From Microlunatus parietis (GTDB taxonomy: Bacteria; Actinomycetota; Actinomycetes; Propionibacteriales; Propionibacteriaceae): DNA of 64,000 nt. Shown piece by piece: positions 33,493 to 40,495 of the stretch. The stretch's first letter is position 1. Each line of letters begins with the position of its first letter. The stretch lies in the NCBI RefSeq assembly GCF_013407955.1, contig NZ_JACCBU010000001.1, positions 2,914,001 through 2,978,000 on the forward strand. Reading direction: 5' to 3'. The notes under the pieces were generated by a model. That model searched no databases. It was not told where the DNA came from and was given only the letters and a program-made list of their open reading frames with translations. The position numbers were made by a program, and so were the translations under genes.

Positions 33493-33626
33493 GTGCGTTT
33501 CCCATCAACTGAGCGATGACGAACACCTGGGATTGGCTGAAGTGGGCGTTATCCCTCAGGTGAGTGACAACGCTCGTTCAGCGGAGCAGGTGAGGGGTCG
33601 TTATCGCTCACTTGATGGGAAACGAC
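33493..33626. repeat. 134-bp near-perfect palindromic element
   Basis: Two 66-bp arms meet at 33559-33560. Outer arm: CGTTTCCCATCAAsTGAGCG at both ends; inner arm: GCTGAA...GCGTT.TC.CTCA. Overall some 70-75% of positions pair. It fills the gap between the CDF transporter stop and the next same-strand hydrolase gene. It could form a very long hairpin in RNA or single-stranded DNA. No protein is coded. Confidence 0.75.
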
Positions 33627-33665
33627 TCACAACGTGCCTGATCATGACCGTGGCAGGATGCATCG

Positions 33666-34541
33666 ATGGGCATACCGGAGGGCGCGACCGAAGAACACCT
33701 CCACGTCGACGGCGGCCGGGTGCGACTGCTCCGCGGCGGTCAGCCGGACCGGCCGGTCCTGCTGCTGATCCACGGCGGCGGTACGGACAACTCGGCGATC
33801 TCCTGGGCCACCGTCTTCCCGGCCCTGGCCGAGCGCTGGCAGCCGATCGCGATCGATCTGCCCGGCTTCGGCGGGTCGTCAGGGATCGAGCCGGTCGGCG
33901 GCCCGCAGGAACTCGCCCGGTTCCTGATCATGGTGCTGGACCGGCTCGGGATCGACCAGGTGATCGGCTTCGGCGTCTCGATGGGCGGCGACGTCGCCCT
34001 GAACCTCGCCCTGCTCGCACCGGACCGCGTCACCGGGCTGGTCCTGATCGCGCCCGGCGGCTTGACGGCGAGGATCGGCAGCCGGTTCGTCCACACCGCC
34101 GCCTGGCTCGGCGCGAGCCTCCCGGATGCGCTGCTGCTACCCCTGGCCCGGCTCGCCGGCCGGTTCACCGAATCCGCTCTGCGTGCGATCGTCCGGCACC
34201 CGGACCGGTTGCCGCGGGACCTGGTCGATGAGTTCGTACGGGAAGCGAGGCGGCCCGGCGGCGGCATCGCGTACGGGCGCTACAACCAGGCCACGATCGG
34301 CCGGACCGGCATGATCAACAACCTGCTCCCGGTGGTCTCGACGATCGCCGCGCCGACGCTGATCGTGCACGGCTGCGACGACCCGATCGTCGATCCGCGC
34401 GGTTCGATCAGCGCGGCCGAACTCATGCCCGCGGCGCAGTTGATCATGATCGACGATTGCGGCCACTGGGTCCAGGTCGAGCAGCCCGCTCAGTTCCTCG
34501 CCGCCGTCCTGCCCTGGCTGCATGACCGCGCGCAAGGCTGA
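33666..34541 (+). CDS. Alpha/beta hydrolase
   Basis: 291 residues. Oxyanion region LLLIHGGGTDNSAISW, nucleophile S105 in GFGVSMGGDVAL, acid in VHGCDDPIVDP, and His in DDCGHWVQVEQP; the triad is complete. It resembles C-C hydrolases and lactonases of aromatic pathways, but no pathway genes are near. ATG 33666 follows the 134-bp palindrome by 39 bp. Confidence 0.9.
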   Translation: MGIPEGATEEHLHVDGGRVRLLRGGQPDRPVLLLIHGGGTDNSAISWATVFPALAERWQPIAIDLPGFGGSSGIEPVGGPQELARFLIMVLDRLGIDQVIGFGVSMGGDVALNLALLAPDRVTGLVLIAPGGLTARIGSRFVHTAAWLGASLPDALLLPLARLAGRFTESALRAIVRHPDRLPRDLVDEFVREARRPGGGIAYGRYNQATIGRTGMINNLLPVVSTIAAPTLIVHGCDDPIVDPRGSISAAELMPAAQLIMIDDCGHWVQVEQPAQFLAAVLPWLHDRAQG

Positions 34542-34607
34542 CCGTGGCGGTCAGCCGACCCGCCCCCGAGCCAGCAGGTGGTTGCTGAGATCACGAACCC
34601 CCGGTGA

Positions 34608-35333
34608 TCAACGGGCGAACGGCGGCCGCTGGCCGGGTTCGATCATCGGGCCGGACAGCTGGATCCGGGCGATCCGCCAGACATCGCCGTCCTTGATCGC
34701 CGTGAGGCCGACCCGGAACGAGCCGTTGTTCTCGTGGCCCCGGGCCGTCGTCCGTTGGGTCTCCACGGCGTGCATCACCGCAAGGTCGCCATAGCGAGCG
34801 ATGTCCAGGTCGGTCACCTCGAAGGCGTGATTGACCAGGCGGCCGTCGCGGTGCCGATCCGCCCACTGGGTCGCGTTCAGGACGAAGCCGACCGGCCCGA
34901 TCCCGGTGAACTGTTCGGTCAGCAGGTCGGCGAAACCGTCCGCGTCCTGGGTCCGCTCGAGCTCCGCCCACCGCTCGACCAACGCCCGAAGTTGATCATC
35001 GTCGCCGGCGGTCCCGGTCCCGGACTCCAGCGGCAGCCCGGCGGCCGCCCAGTCCGCGATCCCCTCCGGATAGGTGCGTACGTCCCGGTAGCCGGCCGAC
35101 ACCAAGGCCTCGGCGAGCTCCGGCGCCCGGCCGCACGCCGAGTCGGTCGAGTAGACGACGATCGCAGCATCGTGGCGCAGTACGGTCGCGGCTCGTTCGA
35201 GTTCCTCGATCACGAGATTCATCGCGCCGGGCAGGTGTCGCTCGGCGTACGGCTTCGGCGGCAGCGCGTCGACGACCGTGACCGCACCGGCCTTCATCGC
35301 AGCGGCGAGCTCTTCACGGTTGATGGTTCGCAT
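34608..35333 (-). CDS. Rhodanese domain fused to an NTF2-like (SnoaL/DUF4440) domain
   Basis: 241 residues. Residues 1-110 are a single rhodanese domain (KPYAERHLPGAMNLVIEELE; active loop ACGRAPELAEAL with Cys in the catalytic place). Residues 118-241 form an NTF2-like fold (RWAELERTQDADGFADLLTE ... GSFRVGLTAIKDGDVWRIAR). Rhodanese domains move sulfur; the NTF2-like half may bind a small ligand or act as a cyclase-type pocket. The start at 35333 has AAGGGGA upstream. An AT-rich dyad about 80 bp upstream may control it. Confidence 0.8.
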   Translation of the reverse strand: MRTINREELAAAMKAGAVTVVDALPPKPYAERHLPGAMNLVIEELERAATVLRHDAAIVVYSTDSACGRAPELAEALVSAGYRDVRTYPEGIADWAAAGLPLESGTGTAGDDDQLRALVERWAELERTQDADGFADLLTEQFTGIGPVGFVLNATQWADRHRDGRLVNHAFEVTDLDIARYGDLAVMHAVETQRTTARGHENNGSFRVGLTAIKDGDVWRIARIQLSGPMIEPGQRPPFAR

Positions 35334-35415
35334 CTCGCTATCCCCTTTGCAGTCACGATTCCGGCGAACCGTCGACCAGCAGGCTGACCCGGTTCGCCAA
35401 GGTTGCATGGATAGA

Positions 35416-35437
35416 GTAGCTCTAATTTTAGAGTTAC
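35416..35437 (-). promoter_or_regulatory. AT-rich dyad upstream of the rhodanese fusion gene
   Basis: The 22-bp dyad has arms GTAGCTCTAAT and TTTAGAGTTAC (two mismatches). Such an AT-rich stretch is unusual in this GC-rich window and likely marks the promoter and an ArsR/MarR-type operator for the gene starting at 35333. Confidence 0.5.
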
Positions 35438-35442
35438 ATCAA

Positions 35443-35991
35443 CTAATCGAGGGAACGGACGAACGACGTCTTCGCGTCGACGTAGCCCTGGCGATCTCCG
35501 CCGAACTGCTGCGCCAGGTCGAACTTGATCTTGGCGTAGCGGTCCCGGACCGCGTCGTCGGCGCGGAGCCGATCCCGGAAGCGCAGGTACGCCAGCCAGG
35601 GCAGCCCGCCGTAGCGAACCAGGTGCGCGTTGACGAGCCGGACCCGCTCCTCCAGCTCCAGGCCGAAGTTGCGGTGCAGCTCCGGTTCACCGGACTCGGC
35701 TCGAGGCAGGAACCCGAACCGCACAAGGGCCTCCGTCACCACCGGTGCGTCCGCATCGCTCCGCGCACCGATCGCCACATCCAGGATCGGCTTCGCCGGC
35801 AGGCCCGGCACCGCGGTCGATCCGACGTGCTCCACCGCGACCACGACCTCGGGCAACCACGGCAACAGTTCGGCGGCCAGCTGGTGGAAGATGACCGGCC
35901 ACTCCGGGTCGTACGGCGCGAGTTCGACGACACCGCGCCGCAGTCCCAGCGAGCCCCGGAATCGGTCTGCCAGAGGCTTCGTGATCACCAT
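35443..35991 (-). CDS. GrpB (UPF0157) family protein
   Basis: 182 residues. The central AVEHVGSTAVPGLPAKPILDV is the nucleotidyltransferase-like hallmark of GrpB proteins, preceded by VELAPYDPEWPVIFHQLAAE. The biochemical role is unknown; the fold is shared with Pol-beta-type nucleotidyltransferases. The start at 35991 gives the normal N-terminal length; longer frames run into the next gene. Confidence 0.88.
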   Translation of the reverse strand: MVITKPLADRFRGSLGLRRGVVELAPYDPEWPVIFHQLAAELLPWLPEVVVAVEHVGSTAVPGLPAKPILDVAIGARSDADAPVVTEALVRFGFLPRAESGEPELHRNFGLELEERVRLVNAHLVRYGGLPWLAYLRFRDRLRADDAVRDRYAKIKFDLAQQFGGDRQGYVDAKTSFVRSLD

Positions 35992-36001
35992 GGCCCGGAC
36001 C

Positions 36002-36736
36002 CTAACGGTCCCCTTGGGCGGCGAGCTCGCAGACGAGTTCACCGCCCAAGTGCCCGGCCTGCTCCAGCACCGTGAAGCCGTACCGTTCCAACTCGCGCCG
36101 AAGATCATCGGGCGCCAGGTGCCGGCGGTGCGGGGTCCACCAGCCCCCGGCGCGCTCGACGGCGTCCGGAGCCGACGGCTCGGCCGGGACCCAGACCATG
36201 CCCGTCCCCGGGTCGTACTCGTCGGTCCCGTAGTCGCGGTCGGGGTCGTACATGGCGGTCATGATCAGATAGCGCCCGTCGATCCGCAGCCGATCGCGTA
36301 CCCCGGCCAGCACGGCACTCCGGTCCTCGTCAGTCACGATCGACTGCAGGCAGAAGCAGTCGACCACGTAGTCGAAATGATCATCGGATTCCGGCCAGCG
36401 GCAGATGTCCTGGACGGCGAAGCGCACGTCGAGATCACGCCCGGCGGCGAACTGCCGCGCCATCGCGATCGCGTCCGGCACCAGGTCGACGGCGTCCACG
36501 CGATAGCCCCGCGCGGCCAGGTGACAAGCGGCCGCTCCCGTACCGCATCCGTATTCGAGCACCCGACGCCCCTCGCCGGCGGACGGCAGCACGCGGTCCA
36601 GGAAGGCACGCGCCTGGAAGTCGCCGTAGCCGACGCTGCGTTCGCCGGGATGGAGATCGTTCCAGTGGTTCAGGCCCTCTCGACGGAGCCGCCGGTACGC
36701 GTCGAGATGCTCCGCCTCGTAATAGCGACCGGACAT
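36002..36736 (-). CDS. SAM-dependent methyltransferase
   Basis: 244 residues. Motif I is RRVLEYGCGTGAAACHLAARG, next strand VDAVDLVPDAIAMARQF, then HFDYVVDCFCLQSIV and DRLRIDGRYLIMTAMY. Class I small-molecule type. It diverges from the siderophore-binding lipoprotein, and the iron box lies between the two starts, closer to the lipoprotein. Substrate unknown. Confidence 0.88.
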   Translation of the reverse strand: MSGRYYEAEHLDAYRRLRREGLNHWNDLHPGERSVGYGDFQARAFLDRVLPSAGEGRRVLEYGCGTGAAACHLAARGYRVDAVDLVPDAIAMARQFAAGRDLDVRFAVQDICRWPESDDHFDYVVDCFCLQSIVTDEDRSAVLAGVRDRLRIDGRYLIMTAMYDPDRDYGTDEYDPGTGMVWVPAEPSAPDAVERAGGWWTPHRRHLAPDDLRRELERYGFTVLEQAGHLGGELVCELAAQGDR

Positions 36737-36782
36737 CCGGCCAGTATGCCGAGCGTCGACCGCCGCCACCATGGGTTTACAG

Positions 36783-36801
36783 TTAGGGAAGCCTAACTTT
36801 A
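36783..36801 (+). promoter_or_regulatory. IdeR/DtxR iron box
   Basis: TTAGGGAAGCCTAACTTTA matches the actinobacterial iron box TTAGGTTAGsCTAACCTAA at about 15 of 19 positions, with the central AGCCTAAC intact. It is 10 bp before the start of a siderophore-binding lipoprotein, so IdeR (DmdR) with Fe(II) should repress that gene. Confidence 0.85.
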
Positions 36802-36811
36802 GGGGGATCGC

Positions 36812-37780
36812 ATGGCGACCACACGACGGGCCCTGCTGGCCGGAGCCGTACTGCTCGCGGCCGGTTGCGCACGGACCACCGACGACCCGACCGCGGCGCC
36901 GTCGGCCGCGGCCGACCGCAGAACGATCAAGCACAAGTTCGGCGAGACCGTCATCGAGGGCAAGCCCGAGCGGGTGATCACGGTCGGCTGGAATGATCAT
37001 GACTTCGTGCTCGGCCTCGGCGTCGTGCCGGTCGGTATCCGGGCCTGGTTCGACAACTACGACACGCTGCCCTGGGTCACCGCGGTGACCGGCGGGGCGA
37101 AGCTGCCCACGGTCGCCGCCGACGAGATCGATCTTGAGGCGGTGGCGGCGGCACAGCCTCAGGTGATCTTGGCGATCTATGAGTCGATCGACGAGACGAT
37201 GTACGGCAAGCTGTCGCAGATCGCCCCGACCGTCGTCCAGTCGGCCGATCATCCGGACGGGGAGACGCCCTGGGACGTCCAGTTGATCACCACCGGCCAG
37301 GCGCTCGGACTGGCCGACCAGGCCGAGGCGACCAAGATCAAGCTCACCGACGCGATCGAGCGGGCCAAGGCCGAGCACCCCGAATTCGCCGGCAAGGTCC
37401 TGGTCGAGGACTTCGGCCCGGAGAACGGCGGGCACTACCTGATCGGCAAGGGAGATCCGCGCCGCGCCCTGCTGGACGCCCTGGGATTCGACGCCCAGCA
37501 GGAGAAGGGCGATCTCAGCGAGGAGAACCTGCACCTGCTCGACCGCGACGTGTTGTTCGCCGTCGGCGCGACCAAGGAACAGATGATCACGTCGCCGCTG
37601 TTCGCCGCTCTCGCAGTGGTCAAGGAGGACCGGACGCTCTACACCACCTTCGCATCCAACCTCGCCGCCGCGCTGTCGTACTCGGGACCGAGCGCCCTCG
37701 GCTACGCCCTGGACGAGCTCGTTCCGGAGCTGGCCAACGCACTGAACGGGCGGCCGGTCGCCGACCTGGCCGACGCCTAG
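36812..37780 (+). CDS. Iron-siderophore ABC transporter substrate-binding lipoprotein
   Basis: 322 residues, FepB/FhuD-type clamshell. Twin-Arg start (TTRRALLAGAVLLAAGC) with lipobox LAAGC, then IEGKPERVITVGWNDHDFVL and LEAVAAAQPQVILAIYESID, typical of this family. ATG 36812 has AGGGGG upstream. The iron box just before it shows Fe repression. No permease or ATPase follows: the next gene is convergent. It must work with a transporter coded elsewhere. Confidence 0.92.
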   Translation: MATTRRALLAGAVLLAAGCARTTDDPTAAPSAAADRRTIKHKFGETVIEGKPERVITVGWNDHDFVLGLGVVPVGIRAWFDNYDTLPWVTAVTGGAKLPTVAADEIDLEAVAAAQPQVILAIYESIDETMYGKLSQIAPTVVQSADHPDGETPWDVQLITTGQALGLADQAEATKIKLTDAIERAKAEHPEFAGKVLVEDFGPENGGHYLIGKGDPRRALLDALGFDAQQEKGDLSEENLHLLDRDVLFAVGATKEQMITSPLFAALAVVKEDRTLYTTFASNLAAALSYSGPSALGYALDELVPELANALNGRPVADLADA

Positions 37781-37787
37781 CCCGCGT

Positions 37788-38372
37788 TCAGCGGCGGACC
37801 GGGTAGCGCAGGTGCAGGGCCCGGCGGCCCTGGACCACGACCGGATCCTCCAGCAGCACGTGCCCGCGGTCGAGCTTCGCGAAGTACGGAATGCCCTCGC
37901 CGAACAGCACCGGCACCAGGCTGACGCAGACCTCGTCGACCAGGCCGAGGTCCAGCGCCTGCTGCGTGATCTTGGCGCTGGCGATCGCCACGTCGCCGCC
38001 ACCGGCGATCTCCTTGGCCCGCTCGACGGCCGTCGCGGCATCGCCGACGAACGTGGTCCGCGGCCACCGTTCCGCGGCGCTCTCCGGCACGGTGTGGCTG
38101 ACCACGACCACCGGCGCCCCGACCGGATGGCGATCACCCCAGCCGTCGGTGATGTCGAACAGCCGCCGCCCCGAGATCAGCGCGCCCACGTCGGTCAGCT
38201 CGCGCAGCACGTCGGCGCTGGCCGGGTCCACCGCGAACTTGACGTCGGGGTTGGCGCTCGGGACCTCGACCGGGCCGCCTTCGTACCACTCGAAGAGTTC
38301 GTCGATGCCGTCGTCGGGGTTCGCGATGAAACCGTCGAGCGACATCGTCATGTGGGTGAGAACTCGTGCCAT
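37788..38372 (-). CDS. Dihydrofolate reductase family protein (RibD C-terminal domain)
   Basis: 194 residues. MTMSLDGFIANPDDGIDELF is the typical start, GALISGRRLFDITDGWGDRH the nucleotide loop region, and GLVDEVCVSLVPVLFGEGIP the C-terminal half. These stand-alone NADPH-binding proteins are mostly uncharacterised. The start at 38372 has GGAAGGAG nine bases upstream. A paralogue is intact at 44079-44672; two more in the window are broken. Confidence 0.88.
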   Translation of the reverse strand: MARVLTHMTMSLDGFIANPDDGIDELFEWYEGGPVEVPSANPDVKFAVDPASADVLRELTDVGALISGRRLFDITDGWGDRHPVGAPVVVVSHTVPESAAERWPRTTFVGDAATAVERAKEIAGGGDVAIASAKITQQALDLGLVDEVCVSLVPVLFGEGIPYFAKLDRGHVLLEDPVVVQGRRALHLRYPVRR

Positions 38373-38581
38373 GATCGGGATCTCCTTCCGGATCGGCGGC
38401 CGGTTGCCGCGCTTCATTCCTCCGTACGGAGCCGGTCGCCCCGATCCGACACATCATCGACACGAGATTTCGAGCATGATTCGAAGATTTCTGGGCTCGG
38501 TTGTCGGATTCGGCGGTCTCCGTTCGACGGTGGGGTGAGAAGGAAATCAGGACACCGTCCCACCGACCCGAGGAGATCATC

Positions 38582-38758
38582 ATGTATAGCTACACCAGCA
38601 CCGACCAGCCGAACCAGCAGTACCGCGAACTGCTCCGCGCCGCCGACAACGACCGGCTGGCCCGCCAGATCGTCCGGGAGCAGCGGGCCACCCGCCGCGC
38701 CGCCCGACGCCGGGACCGGCAGGCCGTCGCGATCCGCCCCGTGGTCCGCCCCGCCTGA
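38582..38758 (+). CDS. Small basic protein of unknown function
   Basis: 58 residues: polar start (MYSYTSTDQPNQQYRELLRA) followed by a very Arg-rich helix (LARQIVREQRATRRAARRRD). GAGGAG precedes the ATG at a good distance. I do not recognise a named family. The clear ribosome-binding site and ordered helix argue that it is real; the basic tail suggests nucleic acid contact, which is only a guess. Confidence 0.55.
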   Translation: MYSYTSTDQPNQQYRELLRAADNDRLARQIVREQRATRRAARRRDRQAVAIRPVVRPA

Positions 38759-38988
38759 CCGGACTGCCTGACCGGACTGCCGACCATGATCACGACCCTG
38801 GTGGTGCGTGCCGCTGGGCGGAGTACGATCCCCCACATCCTGCTCCCCCGCAGACGCCCGGCGCACGCCCCCCACGGTGCGTTTTCCCTTGAAGCATCAC
38901 GCATCGGCCCGACCCGCTGCCAGGGACGAAGGTCCCAACCCCCGCCGCCGACCCGCGGTGAAATCTTCACCCGTGAAAGGCTGCAGCG
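38759..38988. other. Short gene-free gap
   Basis: 230 bp without a convincing gene. It contains a short hairpin GGGAC-gaag-GTCCC near 38930 and leads into a truncated DHFR-like gene. I see no further signal. Confidence 0.5.
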
Positions 38989-39100
38989 ATGCGGAAGCTG
39001 ACCTTCGCCATGACCGTGAGCCTGGACGGCTACGTCGCGGCGCCCGGCGACGGACGTTTCCGACGGCGTGCTCCTGACCAGGTACGAGACCAGGCGCTGA
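38989..39100 (+). pseudogene. Remnant of a DHFR-family gene: both ends kept, middle lost
   Basis: MRKLTFAMTVSLDGYVAAPG starts at ATG 38989 exactly as in this family. Immediately after, in another frame, comes DVSDGVLLTRYETRR and a stop at 39100, which looks like the family C-terminus. About 150 residues between them are gone. So the gene collapsed to 112 bp. Confidence 0.65.
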
Positions 39101-39119
39101 GCGCGGGCATACTCAGGCC

Positions 39120-39911
39120 ATGATGATCCGACCGGCCGAACTGGAGGCCATTCGTCGCGGCGAGATCGACCTGGCCTTCCGCCGCTGGGATCGGGCCCGG
39201 GTCAAGGTCGGCACCAAGCTGAAAACCGCGGTCGGCCTGATCGAGGTGGTCGCCGTCGAGCAGGTCACGGCGACGAGTCTGCGGGCGGACGACGCCCGCC
39301 GGGCCGGCCATCCGTCACTCGGCTCACTGCGGGAAGGCCTGGCGGCCCGGGCGGACCGGCCGATCTTCCGGGTCCAGGTGCGGCATGCCGGAGAGGACCC
39401 GCGGGTCGCGCTGCGCGAGTCGGTGCCGGACGCGGAGGAGCTCGCCACCATCGTCGCCGGGCTCGACCGGCTCGACGCGGCGTCGCCGATCGGGCCCTGG
39501 ACCAGGGAGACGCTGCGGCTGATCGACGCCAACCCCGAGGTCCGGGCGCCCGAGTTGGCCGAGCGGGTCGGCCGCCCGGCGGCCGAGTTCAAGACGGACG
39601 TACGCAAGCTCAAGGACCGCGGCCTGACCGAATCGCTGGCCATCGGCTATCTCCTGTCGCCGCGCGGCGAGGCCGTTCTTGATCATCTCGACGGGCCTCG
39701 CGAACGGGCTCCGCGCCGAGCGGGCACACCGCTGCCGCGCACCATCGGCGCCGCGGCGACCCGGGCCCTGCGCGCCGCGGACCTGCACACGCTGGAGGCG
39801 GTCGCCGGGTGGCGCCGCAGCGACCTGGCCGCCCTGCACGGGGTGGGACCGCTGGCTCTTGATCGGCTCGCCACCGCATTGGCGGAGCTGGGAACCGGCT
39901 TCGCCGACTGA
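39120..39911 (+). CDS. ASCH-like domain, winged helix and helix-hairpin-helix fusion
   Basis: 263 residues in three parts. Residues 5-60 (AIRRGEIDLAFRRWDRARVK, then VGLIEVVAVEQV) resemble an ASCH/PUA-like RNA-binding fold. Residues about 120-190 look like a winged helix (APELAERVGRPAAEFKTDVR). Residues 205-260 (TRALRAADLHTLEAVAGWRR, ALHGVGPLALDRLATAL) are a helix-hairpin-helix module like the RNA polymerase alpha C-terminal domain. The mix suggests nucleic acid binding; exact role unknown. ATG 39120 or 39123. Confidence 0.7.
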   Translation: MMIRPAELEAIRRGEIDLAFRRWDRARVKVGTKLKTAVGLIEVVAVEQVTATSLRADDARRAGHPSLGSLREGLAARADRPIFRVQVRHAGEDPRVALRESVPDAEELATIVAGLDRLDAASPIGPWTRETLRLIDANPEVRAPELAERVGRPAAEFKTDVRKLKDRGLTESLAIGYLLSPRGEAVLDHLDGPRERAPRRAGTPLPRTIGAAATRALRAADLHTLEAVAGWRRSDLAALHGVGPLALDRLATALAELGTGFAD

Positions 39912-39950
39912 TCACCCTGGTGGCGATGTTCCCCCCGAGCTTGTCGAAGG

Positions 39951-39981
39951 GCAGACCACAAGGCCACAACGCTCCCTGAGC
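39951..39981 (+). repeat. 31-bp direct repeat, copy 1 (copy 2 at 40342-40372)
   Basis: The two copies differ at one base; each contains AGACCACAAGGCCAC and ends in CGCTCCCTGAGC, running into the 19-bp CCCTGAGC(T/C)TGTCGAAGGG motif. They lie 391 bp apart on either side of the 78-bp hairpin. Confidence 0.75.
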
Positions 39982-40198
39982 CCGAATCCGCCGAGCCCCA
40001 ACCGAAGCGGCTGGGCCGAAGTCGCGGCTGTCGCGGCAAGGTGCGGGCGCGCAGCTCGCCGAGCGGACGATCTGACCTCGATTCCGGCGAAGTTTCCCGG
40101 TCAAGCAGTCCGCTCGGTGATGCAGGCCTCCGAGCGTGACGCAACGGGCGCGCGGTCGGGCTGTGAGGGGTCGTGGTGCGCGCACGGCCGGGCCGGAG

Positions 40199-40276
40199 TG
40201 TCGCGATTTCTCTTCGCATCGAAGGGTGCAACGTTGTACCGAGCGGTTGCGGTCGATGCCAAGAGAAATCACGACA
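40199..40276. repeat. 78-bp hairpin element
   Basis: Arms 40199-40222 and 40253-40276 (24 bp) pair with two mismatches; the arm begins TGTCGyGATTTCTCTTsGC. The loop is 30 nt. The layout is that of the 81-bp elements, and the arm start resembles the hairpin at 1634-1723. Confidence 0.75.
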
Positions 40277-40364
40277 TCTCACCCGCGCGGGATCGAGGGC
40301 GCGAACGGGGTTGGCGGATCAGGGCAGAGCAAGGCGGAAGTGCAGACCACAAGGCCACTACGCT

Positions 40365-40458
40365 CCCTGAGCTTGTCGAAGGGCAGACCACATCGGACTT
40401 GGCCCTTCGACAGGCTCAGTGCACGAACTGCCGCCTTGGCCCTTCGACAAGCTCAGGG
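40365..40458. repeat. Cluster of CCCTGAGCTTGTCGAAGGG-type repeats
   Basis: Three copies: 40365-40383 (forward), 40403-40421 (reverse, diverged), 40440-40458 (reverse). The forward and reverse copies can pair into hairpins. The same short motif is known from many GC-rich bacterial genomes as an abundant intergenic repeat; I recall this from general experience, without a database check. Confidence 0.75.
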
Positions 40459-40495
40459 CGCGAAAGGCCTTGCTCGGTGCGGGTTCTGTGACCTG

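Larger units (their letters stand above)
39912..40495. other. Non-coding gap rich in dispersed repeats
   Basis: 584 bp with no supported gene. Contents: a 31-bp direct repeat (39951-39981 and 40342-40372), the 78-bp hairpin at 40199-40276, and several copies of the 19-bp motif CCCTGAGCTTGTCGAAGGG in both orientations (near 39936, 40365-40383, 40403-40421, 40440-40458). Confidence 0.65.

Noticed and set aside
33493..33626. Integron attC site
   Set aside because: Length and folding could fit, but no GTTRRRY/RYYYAAC core sites and no integrase or cassette genes.
36002..38137. A single 711-codon protein on the minus strand
   Set aside because: Only the last 244 codons form a methyltransferase; the rest is antisense to the siderophore-binding lipoprotein gene.
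38880..38988. Riboswitch ahead of the DHFR remnant
   Set aside because: Only short hairpins are visible and no known aptamer core; the gene behind it is broken.
40365..40458. CRISPR array from repeated CCCTGAGCTTGTCGAAGGG
   Set aside because: Copies lie in both orientations with irregular gaps; no leader or cas genes.
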